Below, piece after piece: positions 51,272-58,414 of a DNA stretch of 64,000 nt (its first letter is position 1; every line of letters begins with the position of its first letter). Where the stretch lies: positions 62,001 to 126,000 of the forward strand of contig NZ_VKCZ01000013.1 of NCBI RefSeq assembly GCF_009299835.1, in the 5' to 3' direction. The notes below the pieces were generated by a model, which saw only the letters and a program-made list of their open reading frames with translations, was not told the DNA's origin and searched no databases. The stretch comes from Microlunatus speluncae. GTDB lineage: Bacteria; Actinomycetota; Actinomycetes; Propionibacteriales; Propionibacteriaceae. A program made the position numbers and the translations under genes.

Positions 51272-51814
51272 TCAGGCCGACGCGCGGAGCCGGCCCCGAA
51301 GATCATTGCGCAGCCGGATCGGATCGACGGCGAAGCTCTCCAACAGCCGGTGCGCCAGACTGCCGACGTCACCGAGGACACCGAGCAGCACGTGTTCGGC
51401 ATCGATCCCGCCGCTGCGCAGGTTGATCGCCTCCCGCAGTGACAGCTCCAGCGCCTTCTTCGCCCCCTTGCTGAACGGGATGTGCCCGCGCGGCTCCGGC
51501 CTGCGATCGGGCCCGTCGAGCGCACCTTCACCGAACGTGCGCTCGACCCGCGACCGGATCTCGTCCAGATCGATGCCCAGCGAGGCCAGCGCCTGCGGAT
51601 CCAGCTCGTCGCCCACCAACTGGGCCAGTCGCTCCCGAGCTGTCGGGTAGTCCAGCCCGGCCGCGACCAGCGCTTCCCGCGCGGGCCCGGAGTCCTGCCA
51701 GAGCACGCCGAGCAGTACGTGCTCGGAGCCGATCATCGGCTGCCGCAGCTCCCGGGCCACCACCTGGGCCTGCAGCACGCTGTCACGAGCCGCCGGCGAG
51801 AAGCGTTCGAACAT
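51272..51814 (-). CDS. Stand-alone Clp N-terminal-domain protein
   Basis: 180 aa made only of two ClpA/ClpC-type N repeats (MFERFSPAARDSVLQAQVVARELRQPMIGSEHVLLGVL and a second GGIDAEHVLLGVLGDVGSLAHRLL), with no AAA+ ATPase. Such proteins may bind adaptor or substrate in place of, or together with, ClpC1. The HTH gene lies 18 bases upstream on the same strand and the two are a conserved actinobacterial pair. Confidence 0.88.
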   Translation of the reverse strand: MFERFSPAARDSVLQAQVVARELRQPMIGSEHVLLGVLWQDSGPAREALVAAGLDYPTARERLAQLVGDELDPQALASLGIDLDEIRSRVERTFGEGALDGPDRRPEPRGHIPFSKGAKKALELSLREAINLRSGGIDAEHVLLGVLGDVGSLAHRLLESFAVDPIRLRNDLRGRLRASA

Positions 51815-51832
51815 GTCCGTCCCTCCTCGATC

Positions 51833-52042
51833 TCAGCGCTTGCCGTGCTTCTTGTGTACCGCCTGCTTGGACACCCCGAGCACGGCCGCGATGTCCTGCC
51901 AGGACCAGCCGAGCCCGCGAGCTCGCCCGACGTGCAGCCGTTCGAGCTGGTCGGCCAGGATCCGGAGGCTGCGTACGGCCCGCAAACCCTCGGCGGGGTC
52001 GGCACTGCCGATGGCCGAACTGAGGTCCGTGGGGCTACTCAT
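51833..52042 (-). CDS. Small helix-turn-helix protein paired with the Clp-N gene
   Basis: 69 aa. The C-terminal half is a HTH: LGWSWQDIAAVLGVSKQAVHKKHGKR, with a helical N-terminal half. It is the usual partner of Clp-N proteins in actinobacteria and probably represses their shared promoter. The ATG is six bases behind a strong -10, so the mRNA is leaderless. Confidence 0.88.
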   Translation of the reverse strand: MSSPTDLSSAIGSADPAEGLRAVRSLRILADQLERLHVGRARGLGWSWQDIAAVLGVSKQAVHKKHGKR

Positions 52043-52088
52043 GCCGTCATCCTAGGTTGACGACTTTCCAGAGTCAACCAAAGTTGAC
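52043..52088 (-). promoter_or_regulatory. Promoter and three-half-site operator of the HTH/Clp-N operon
   Basis: On the minus strand TTGACT (52072-52077), 17-base spacer, TAGGAT (52049-52054) and, six bases on, ATG 52042. GTCAAC-CAAA-GTTGAC (52073-52088) is a perfect palindrome over the -35. A third half-site GTTGAC (52056-52061) lies in the spacer. Confidence 0.8.
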
Positions 52089-52099
52089 GCACTCCCGGC

Positions 52100-52153
52100 C
52101 CGAGTTGTCAGAACTGAGGTGCGCTATAGGGCTACTCAGTTCTGACAAGTCGG
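52100..52153 (+). repeat. 54-nt palindrome, copy 5 (asymmetric core)
   Basis: Arms CCGAGTTGTCAGAACTGAG / CTCAGTTCTGACAAGTCGG around GTGCGCTATAGGGCTA, close to copies 2 and 3. It lies between the HTH promoter and that of the divergent methyltransferase gene. Confidence 0.9.
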
Positions 52154-52180
52154 CGCGGGGTTGGGGTGGGTGGGCGTGAT

Positions 52181-52192
52181 TAGGGTTGGCGG
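52181..52192 (+). promoter_or_regulatory. Leaderless promoter of the homocysteine methyltransferase gene
   Basis: TAGGGT (52181-52186), six bases, then GTG 52193. Confidence 0.5.
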
Positions 52193-53077
52193 GTGGTGGA
52201 GTTTGCTGCGGACGGGGTGGTGGTTGCCGACGGTGGGTTGGCGACCGAGCTGGAGCGGGGCGGGCACGATCTCTCCGGGCCGCTCTGGTCGGCTCGGCTG
52301 CTGGCCGACGACCCGGACGCGATCCGGGCCGTGCATGCCGCCTACTTCGCGGCGGGAGCGCGGATCGCGACCACGGCCAGTTACCAGGCCTCGGTCGAGG
52401 GGTTCGTCCGGCACGGCTGGTCCCCGGCCGAGGCCGCCGAGCTGCTCCGGCGCAGCGTGCGGCTGGCCGTCGCGGCCCGGGCCGACCTGCCGGAGCCGGC
52501 GGGCCGCTGGGTCGCCGCCTCGGTCGGGCCGTACGGAGCGGCGCTGGCCGACGGCTCCGAATACCGCGGGCGCTACGGGCTGAGCGTGGACCGGTTGATC
52601 GACTGGCATCGGCCGCGGCTGGAGATCCTGGCCGAGGCCGGGGCCGACCTGATCGCCTGCGAGACCGTGCCCGACCTGGTCGAGGCCGAGGCGCTGGTCC
52701 GGCTGGTCGGCGAGACCGGGGTCTCGGCCTGGCTCTCGTACACGATCGACGGGGACCGGACCCGCGCCGGGCAGCCGCTGATCGAGGCGTTCGCGCTGGC
52801 CGAGGCGCCCGGCATCGTCGCGATCGGCGTGAACTGCTGCGATCCGGACGACGTCCCGGAGGCCATCGCCGCCGCCCGGGCGGTGACCGATCGACCGGTC
52901 GTCGTCTACCCGAACAGCGGCGAGAACTGGGCCGGATCCTGGTTCGGTCCGAGCCGTTTCACGGCGTCGGCGGCCCGTGATTGGGTGGCCGCCGGAGCCC
53001 GGATCGTGGGTGGTTGCTGCCGCGTCGGACCCGACGAAATTACGATTCTGGCTCGAATAATGAGCGATTTCGTGTGA
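52193..53077 (+). CDS. mmuM: Homocysteine S-methyltransferase (MmuM type)
   Basis: 294 aa TIM barrel. Zinc ligands of the family are present: Cys in GVNCCDP and the Cys pair in VGGCCRVGPDEI. N-terminal DGGLATELERGG and the TTASYQASVEGF segment also match. It would make methionine from homocysteine with S-methylmethionine or SAM as methyl donor. GTG 52193 follows a -10 box by six bases; GTG 52196 is an equivalent second option. No methylmethionine permease is adjacent. Confidence 0.9.
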   Translation: MVEFAADGVVVADGGLATELERGGHDLSGPLWSARLLADDPDAIRAVHAAYFAAGARIATTASYQASVEGFVRHGWSPAEAAELLRRSVRLAVAARADLPEPAGRWVAASVGPYGAALADGSEYRGRYGLSVDRLIDWHRPRLEILAEAGADLIACETVPDLVEAEALVRLVGETGVSAWLSYTIDGDRTRAGQPLIEAFALAEAPGIVAIGVNCCDPDDVPEAIAAARAVTDRPVVVYPNSGENWAGSWFGPSRFTASAARDWVAAGARIVGGCCRVGPDEITILARIMSDFV

Positions 53078-53153
53078 AAACCTGCGCCAACGCTTAGCCT
53101 GTGTCCGGGTTGGGTCGCGTCCCACGCGGCTCATTCGCCTGGGGGAAAATTTC

Positions 53154-53687
53154 ATGCGCAAGCTCATGGTGTGCGGCCTCGTGGTCGCAGTTTCGGCCGT
53201 CTTCGGCGGCCTGCTCGTCGGTTCGCCGGGGATCAACGGGGTCGCGGAGACGCCACCGCCGGGTCAGCCCGACTACGGACTGGACGGGGTTCGGGTGGTC
53301 TCGCTCATGCAGAGCGAGGAGCGCCGGGTCGACGCGACCGTCGCGGTGCACGTGCGTGGCGTCGAGGGCCGGCCGCTGCAGTATCGGAGCGCGGTCGAGC
53401 TGCGGTGCCAGGTCAAGGGCGCCGACAGCATCTGGCGGCCGCACTCCTGCTCGGCGAACTTCGGTCAGCGGCTGGTCCGGGACCAGTCGACGGTGATCGA
53501 GAGCTGGTCCGAGCTGAGCTCCGACGACGGCGTGATCGTCAGCGTCGGTGAGTGGCAGCCGGTCACCTGTCGCGGCCTCTACACCACCGAACTGGTCGCG
53601 TACCAGATCGGCGTGGCGGGCCAGGTCACCACGGTCAAGGGCAATCCCGGCCTCTTCCCGAGCAACGGGGTCTGGGCCGACTGCTAA
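53154..53687 (+). CDS. Secreted protein of unknown function
   Basis: 177 aa. A basic n-region and hydrophobic core (MRKLMVCGLVVAVSAVFGGLLVG) form a signal peptide. The mature part has cysteines near positions 84, 98, 139 and at the last residue, which could form two disulfides, and a beta-rich look. No family was recognised. A -10-like TAGCCT lies at 53095-53100 and GGGGGAAAA before the ATG. Its TAA overlaps the stop of the convergent ATPase gene by four bases. Confidence 0.65.
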   Translation: MRKLMVCGLVVAVSAVFGGLLVGSPGINGVAETPPPGQPDYGLDGVRVVSLMQSEERRVDATVAVHVRGVEGRPLQYRSAVELRCQVKGADSIWRPHSCSANFGQRLVRDQSTVIESWSELSSDDGVIVSVGEWQPVTCRGLYTTELVAYQIGVAGQVTTVKGNPGLFPSNGVWADC

Positions 53688-54424
53688 TCGTCCAGCACCC
53701 GCCGCAGATACTGATCGGGTTGATCAAGGAAGCGGCGGTAGTGGTCGACCAGATCGAGTTCGTCCCAAGCACGCTCGTGCATGCCGTTTTCGTCCAGTTC
53801 CAGGATCCGGGCCGAGGGCAACGCGGCGATGATCGGTGAGTGGGTCGCCAGGAGCACCTGGGCCTCACCGCTGTTGATCATGGAGTGCAGCACGCCGACC
53901 AGGGTGAGCTGGGCGGTGAACGAGAGCCCGGCCTCCGGCTCGTCCAGGACGAAGAAGCCGCCGCGCTCGAACCGTGACGTGCTGATCATGGACAGGAACG
54001 ACTCGCCGTGGCTCTGTTCGTGGAACACCGGCTCCGCTCCGCCGCCCGGATGATCTTCAAGGTACGTGAACAGACCGTGCATCGTCTCGGCCCGGAGGAA
54101 GTAGCCCCAGCGCGTGGTGCCCGGCCGGCGGACCAGCCGCAGGCTCTGGGCCAGCACCGACTCGCTGATCCGGGTGCTGTGCCGGGCCCCGGTCGACCCG
54201 CCCTCCGGCGACAGCCCGTACGCACCGGCGACGGCCTCGACCAGGGTGGACTTCCCGGTGCCGTTCTCGCCGACCAGGATGGTGGCGGCGCCGAGGTCGA
54301 GGCCATCGGCCAGCAGCTGCGCGACCGGCGCCAGGGTGGCCGGCCAGGTCCGAGCCGGCAGCGCGGCCTCCGGATCCCGCTCGACCCGGCGGAGCGGTCG
54401 TCGCCCCATCCAGTCAGAGGTCAT
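53684..54424 (-). CDS. AAA-family ATPase (SMC/RecF-like, OLD-type small ATPase)
   Basis: 246 aa. Walker A is VGENGTGKSTL, the signature region is reduced, and Walker B is GGFFVLDEPEAGLSF followed by VLLATHSPIIAALP (switch His). This is the compact ATPase type seen alone in many genomes as an orphan AAA protein; some relatives belong to defence systems, but no partner nuclease or toxin is next to it. ATG 54424 has GAGGGTGGG upstream. A 34-bp palindrome lies 47 bases before the start. Confidence 0.8.
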   Translation of the reverse strand: MTSDWMGRRPLRRVERDPEAALPARTWPATLAPVAQLLADGLDLGAATILVGENGTGKSTLVEAVAGAYGLSPEGGSTGARHSTRISESVLAQSLRLVRRPGTTRWGYFLRAETMHGLFTYLEDHPGGGAEPVFHEQSHGESFLSMISTSRFERGGFFVLDEPEAGLSFTAQLTLVGVLHSMINSGEAQVLLATHSPIIAALPSARILELDENGMHERAWDELDLVDHYRRFLDQPDQYLRRVLDD

Positions 54425-54470
54425 GACCCACCCTCGTCCGCCGTCCGAGCCCGACTTCACCTATTTTCGT

Positions 54471-54504
54471 ACGCGATGTGAAGGTTGCAACGTTCACATC
54501 GCGT
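54471..54504. promoter_or_regulatory. 34-bp near-perfect palindrome upstream of the AAA ATPase gene
   Basis: ACGCGATGTGAA (54471-54482) and TTCACATCGCGT (54493-54504) enclose GGTTGCAACG; only one of 17 pairs is mismatched. AT-rich flanks and position suggest an operator, though a terminator for the dehydrogenase gene is possible. A second imperfect one (TTCTCACGT-TGA-CGTGAAGAA) follows at about 54509-54529. Confidence 0.6.
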
Positions 54505-54536
54505 CAGATTCTCACGTTGACGTGAAGAATCGACAA

Positions 54537-55478
54537 CTACCGGGTAACCAGGTTCGCGATCGGGTCGTCGGCGAGGAGGGCGCGGACGTTGGCCTCGATC
54601 AGGGTGTCGGCACCGAGCGGGCGTCCGCCGGCGGTGTGCGGGGTGATGATCAGGTTCGGCGCGGACCACAGCGGGTCGCCGTCGGGCAGCGGCTCGGTGG
54701 CGGTGACGTCGAGGGCGGCACCGGCGATCTCGCCGTCGATCAGCGCCGTCCGCAGCGCCCCCTCGTCGACCGTCGCGCCGCGGCCGACGTTGATCAGCCA
54801 GGCCGTCTTCGGCAGCGCCTGCAGCACCGCGGCGTCGATGATCTTGATGGTGTCCGGTACGGCCGGCAGGATGTTGATCAAGATGTCGGTGTCGGGCAAC
54901 ACGCTGTGCACGTCAGCGGCGGCGATCACCGGATAGCCGGCCCGCTCCCCCGCCGACGAGGCGACGCCGGTGATCTTGGCCCCGAGCAGGGTCAGGTACG
55001 GCGCCAGCGTCTTGGCGATGCTGCCGAAGCCCCAGATGGTGACCCGGGCGTCGCGCAGCGTGGTCAGCCCCTGCGAATTGTCCAACGGCTGCCGGTAGCC
55101 GAGCTCGGAGTCCCAGCTGCCGCCGCGCTGCGCGTCCAGCGCCCGATCGAGCCGGCGGGCGGCGGCCAGGGCCAGCGCCAGGGTGTGCTCGGCGACCGTG
55201 AGGTCGTGCAGGCCGCGACCCGAGGCGATCACCGCCTCCGGCGCGAAGCCGGCGGCCACCACCGAGTCGGTGCCGGCCATCAGGCCCTGGATCAGCCGCA
55301 GCTTGGGCAGCCGGTCGGCCAGCTCCTTCATCCGGGACGCCGGGTTGAGCCAGAGCACGATCACCTCGGCGTCGGTGTGCTCGTCGGGCAGCTCGGCCTC
55401 GGGGTCGTACGCGATCCCCTGGACCCCCTCCGGCAACGTGGGGTCGAGCGGGACGCTGGTCGGCAACAGGACCTTCAC
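54537..55478 (-). CDS. D-isomer-specific 2-hydroxyacid dehydrogenase
   Basis: 313 aa. The NAD-binding loop is IWGFGSIAK, and the catalytic Arg, Glu and His are in NVGRGATVDE, TATEPLP and PHTAG. It reduces or oxidises a 2-keto/2-hydroxy acid. Its start overlaps the stop of the DenD-like gene (ATGA), so both are one operon, which suggests that the substrate is a sugar acid. No signal or extra domain. Confidence 0.88.
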   Translation of the reverse strand: MKVLLPTSVPLDPTLPEGVQGIAYDPEAELPDEHTDAEVIVLWLNPASRMKELADRLPKLRLIQGLMAGTDSVVAAGFAPEAVIASGRGLHDLTVAEHTLALALAAARRLDRALDAQRGGSWDSELGYRQPLDNSQGLTTLRDARVTIWGFGSIAKTLAPYLTLLGAKITGVASSAGERAGYPVIAAADVHSVLPDTDILINILPAVPDTIKIIDAAVLQALPKTAWLINVGRGATVDEGALRTALIDGEIAGAALDVTATEPLPDGDPLWSAPNLIITPHTAGGRPLGADTLIEANVRALLADDPIANLVTR

Positions 55479-56491
55479 TGACTCGCCCTTCCGTTCTGCA
55501 GTTGGAGCTCGGGATGCTCGCGGCGGATGTAGTCGAGCACGATGGCCTCAAGATCATCGACGGCACCGACGCCGAGCGCGGTCGCCCGCTCGCCCTCGGT
55601 GGTCGGCACCCAGGTGTCGACGATCCGCTGAATCTCCGGATCCGGCTCGAAGGTCACCGGGGCCAGCGCCTCGGCCGGCACCAGCCGCTGCACCGCGGCC
55701 AGCATCTCGGCGAACGTCGCGGACACGCTCGGGAACGTCAGCGTGCGGAACGCGCCGATCCGCTCCGACGGCAGTTCGAACAGGTCGGCCAGCCCGGCCA
55801 CCACTCCGGCGGCGCCGCCGACCGCCATCCGGGTCTCCGGGGCGAGCGGCACCGCGTACGGCCGGCCGGCCAGCGGCTCCCGGAAGACGGCACTCGCGGC
55901 CGAGGAGGCTGCCGCGTTGGGCCGGCCCGGCCGGATGATCACGGTCGGGATCCGGCCCACCCGCCCGTCCAGGAAGCCCTTCCGGGTGTAGTCGTCGAAC
56001 ATCAGCTCGAGGATCGCCTTGGTCATCCCGTACGTCGTCCCCGGCCGGGGCGGCGCCTGATCGGTGCCGGCCGGCCCGCTGCCCGGGCCGAACACGGCGA
56101 CCGAGCTGGTCGCCACCACCCGCGGCGTGTTCTCGTGCCGGCGGGCCGCCTCCAGCACGGTCCGGGTCCCGTCGAGGTTCACCCGCAGCGCGAGATCGAA
56201 GTCCTGTTCGCCCTGCCCGCTGACCACCGAGGCGAGATGGAAGATGCCGATCTCCGCCCGGTCCAGCAGGGCCGAGAATCCGGCCGCATCGGTGATGTCG
56301 CCGCCGACCAGCTCGACCCCCGCCGGCGCGCCGGCCCGGACGGCCTCGATCGCGGCCGGCTGGTCGTACCAGACGATCGATTCGATCCCGGTCCGTTCGC
56401 CGTTGCTCGCGGTGACCGTGCCCCGCTGCAGCAGCACTTCGGTCAGTCGGCGGCCGAGGAATCCCGCCCCGCCGGTGATGATGATCTTCAT
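55475..56491 (-). CDS. denD: D-erythronate dehydrogenase-like NAD-dependent epimerase/dehydratase
   Basis: 338 aa extended SDR: TGGAGFLGRRL at the N-terminus, TSSVAVFGP and the catalytic TYGMTK. The sequence KAILELMFDDYTRKGFLDGRVGRIPTVIIRPGRPNAAASSAAS, with its Arg-Pro-Gly-x-Pro-Asn, is typical of DenD, which oxidises D-erythronate at C2. The divergent OtnK-like kinase gene begins 127 bases away, matching the known DenD-OtnK-OtnC/OtnI pathway, although the aldolase and isomerase are not in this window. Confidence 0.85.
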   Translation of the reverse strand: MKIIITGGAGFLGRRLTEVLLQRGTVTASNGERTGIESIVWYDQPAAIEAVRAGAPAGVELVGGDITDAAGFSALLDRAEIGIFHLASVVSGQGEQDFDLALRVNLDGTRTVLEAARRHENTPRVVATSSVAVFGPGSGPAGTDQAPPRPGTTYGMTKAILELMFDDYTRKGFLDGRVGRIPTVIIRPGRPNAAASSAASAVFREPLAGRPYAVPLAPETRMAVGGAAGVVAGLADLFELPSERIGAFRTLTFPSVSATFAEMLAAVQRLVPAEALAPVTFEPDPEIQRIVDTWVPTTEGERATALGVGAVDDLEAIVLDYIRREHPELQLQNGRASQ

Positions 56492-56617
56492 CGGGTCTGT
56501 TCCGGGATCGTGGGCACGTCCCGATCGTACCGAGCGGCGGCGGGGCGACCGGCGACTGCCCCGAATGGCGGGACGCCTCGGATCGGTGGCCTTCGACGCC
56601 GTGACATCCTGGCCGGC

Positions 56618-58072
56618 ATGGACCATCCCGTGCCGGAGTCGTCACTGCTCGCCTCGCTGCCGCCGGCCCGGATCGTCCCCGCGGACGAACTCGCGACGGC
56701 CTGTGCCTCGGGCCGGCGGCTGGCGGTGCTGGACGACGACCCGACCGGCAACCAGACGATCAAGGACCTGCCGGTCGTCACCCGCTGGGCGCCCGACGAC
56801 CTGCGCTGGGCGATGCGGCAGGACACCGCGGCGTTCTTCGTGCTGACCAATTCTCGCGGCCTGGCCGAGCCCGAGGCGGCCCGGCTGACCCGGGAGGTGG
56901 CGCGGGCCTGCCTGGCCGTGGCCGCCGAGGAGGGGATCGACCTCGCGTTCGCCAGCCGCAGCGATTCCACCCTGCGCGGACACTTCCCGCTGGAGCCCGA
57001 CCTGCTCGCCGCGGAGTCGGCCGCCGCCGGGCAGCCGGTCGACGCGGTGATCATCAACCCGTCCTATCTGGATGCCGGCCGGATCACCGTCGACTCGGTG
57101 CACTGGGTCCGGACCGACGCCGGGATGGTGCCGGTCGGGTCGACCGACTATGCGGCCGACGCCACCTTCGGCTTCAGCAGTTCCGAGCTGACCGCCTGGG
57201 TGGCGGAGAAGACCGGTGGCCGCGTCGACCGGAGCGCGGTGGGCCGGATCACCGTCGCGCAGCTGCGCACCCTCGGCCCGGAGGGGGTCGCCGCCGCGCT
57301 GGCCGAGCTCGATGATCATGGTTACGTGGTGACCGATGCGGTGACCGATGATGATCTTCGGGTGCTCGCCCTGGGGATCCTGGCCGCCGAACGATCGGGC
57401 CGGCGCTTCGTCTATCGGGTCGGCCCGTCGTTCGTCCGGGCCCGCTCGGGGCAGGTCGCCGCGCCACCGATCGACGACGCCACCCTGCGGGCCTTGCTGC
57501 CCCCTACGGACACCCCGTCGCCGGGTGGCCTGATCGTGGTCGGATCCCATGTTTCGCTCAGTTCCCGGCAATTGCGGCTGCTGACCGAGCGGGTCGGCGC
57601 GGTCGAGCTCGAGCTGGTCCCGGCCAAGATCATCGCCGCGGGCGGCGCGGCCGAAGATCACCTGCGTGACCTCGCCGAACGCGCCGCGGCCGCGCTGCCG
57701 CAGGGCAACGTGGTGATCAAGACCAGCCGCGAACTGGTGCGCGGCGATGACGGCGAGCAGAGCCTTGCCATCTCCCGTCGGGTCAGCGTGGCGGTGGTCG
57801 AGCTGGTCCGGATGATCATGGAACGACAACGGCCCGCGTTCGTCGTCGCCAAGGGCGGCGTCACCTCCTCCGACGTCGCGACCGAGGCCCTCGGCATCCG
57901 CCGGGCCTGGGTCCGCGGCACCCTGCTGCCCGGCATCGTCTCGCTCTGGGAGCCGGTCGACGGCCCAGCCACCGGCCTGCCGTACGTCGTCTTCGCCGGC
58001 AACGTCGGCACCGACGACTCACTGGCCGACGTCGTGCAGCGCTTCGACCAGGCGCGCACCTTCGTTCCCTGA
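56618..58072 (+). CDS. otnK: Four-carbon acid sugar kinase family protein (OtnK/DUF1537)
   Basis: 484 aa with the N-terminal substrate domain (LAVLDDDPTGNQTIKDLPVVT, SRSDSTLRGHFPLE, VIINPSYLDAGRIT) and the C-terminal nucleotide-binding domain (VVAKGGVTSSDVATEALG, PYVVFAGNVG). It would phosphorylate 3-keto-tetronate or a similar acid made by the DenD-like enzyme. The final codons Phe-Val-Pro and the stop TGA are read from a REP unit (58063-58086), so the repeat defines the C-terminus. Confidence 0.87.
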   Translation: MDHPVPESSLLASLPPARIVPADELATACASGRRLAVLDDDPTGNQTIKDLPVVTRWAPDDLRWAMRQDTAAFFVLTNSRGLAEPEAARLTREVARACLAVAAEEGIDLAFASRSDSTLRGHFPLEPDLLAAESAAAGQPVDAVIINPSYLDAGRITVDSVHWVRTDAGMVPVGSTDYAADATFGFSSSELTAWVAEKTGGRVDRSAVGRITVAQLRTLGPEGVAAALAELDDHGYVVTDAVTDDDLRVLALGILAAERSGRRFVYRVGPSFVRARSGQVAAPPIDDATLRALLPPTDTPSPGGLIVVGSHVSLSSRQLRLLTERVGAVELELVPAKIIAAGGAAEDHLRDLAERAAAALPQGNVVIKTSRELVRGDDGEQSLAISRRVSVAVVELVRMIMERQRPAFVVAKGGVTSSDVATEALGIRRAWVRGTLLPGIVSLWEPVDGPATGLPYVVFAGNVGTDDSLADVVQRFDQARTFVP

Positions 58073-58158
58073 GCCTGTCGAAGGGCAAGCCACGTCCACC
58101 TGCTTCGGCGTACTCAGAAAAGGCAATCTGGTCAGCCCTTCGACAGGCTCAGGGAACG
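58063..58158. repeat. REP doublet at the end of the acid-sugar kinase gene
   Basis: Forward unit 58063-58086 overlaps the last codons and stop of the kinase gene; inverse unit 58135-58158 follows after 48 bases. Confidence 0.92.
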
Positions 58159-58185
58159 AACAAGCGACTCGAAGGCGAGCACGGG

Positions 58186-58305
58186 TCAGTCGAGTCGGCG
58201 GCCGAGGAGGCGGGCGATCCAGGTGCGGAACCGGACCAGCCGGAGCTGGAACCAGGACAACTCCCGGCGCCAGAATCCGCGCTCGTCACGGTTCGAATCG
58301 ATCAC
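58186..58305 (-). CDS. 39-residue basic small protein, leaderless
   Basis: The minus-strand ORF begins VIDSNRDERGFWRRELSW and continues FQLRLVRFRTWIARLLGRRLD. It is rich in Arg, Trp and Leu and could form a basic amphipathic helix. A TACAAT -10 box (58313-58318) stands seven bases before GTG, the leaderless pattern. No family was recognised. The ORF fills the 342-bp gap between the kinase and binding-protein genes. Confidence 0.6.
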   Translation of the reverse strand: MIDSNRDERGFWRRELSWFQLRLVRFRTWIARLLGRRLD

Positions 58306-58318
58306 CTGTTCGATTGTA
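58306..58318 (-). promoter_or_regulatory. Leaderless promoter of the 39-residue protein
   Basis: TACAAT on the minus strand at 58313-58318, seven bases before GTG 58305. Confidence 0.55.
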
Positions 58319-58414
58319 CGCTGGAACGAACTCCCGAGCCAGAGGCTGATCACGGAGTGAAAGCGGCCCGGGGTCGGCGAACTCTATGCTGTGTCCACCA
58401 AGGAGGTCACGCCC

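Noticed and set aside
53684..54424. Defence system around the AAA ATPase
   Set aside because: Some orphan ATPases belong to defence loci, but the neighbours are a secreted protein and sugar-acid enzymes, with no nuclease, reverse transcriptase or toxin partner.
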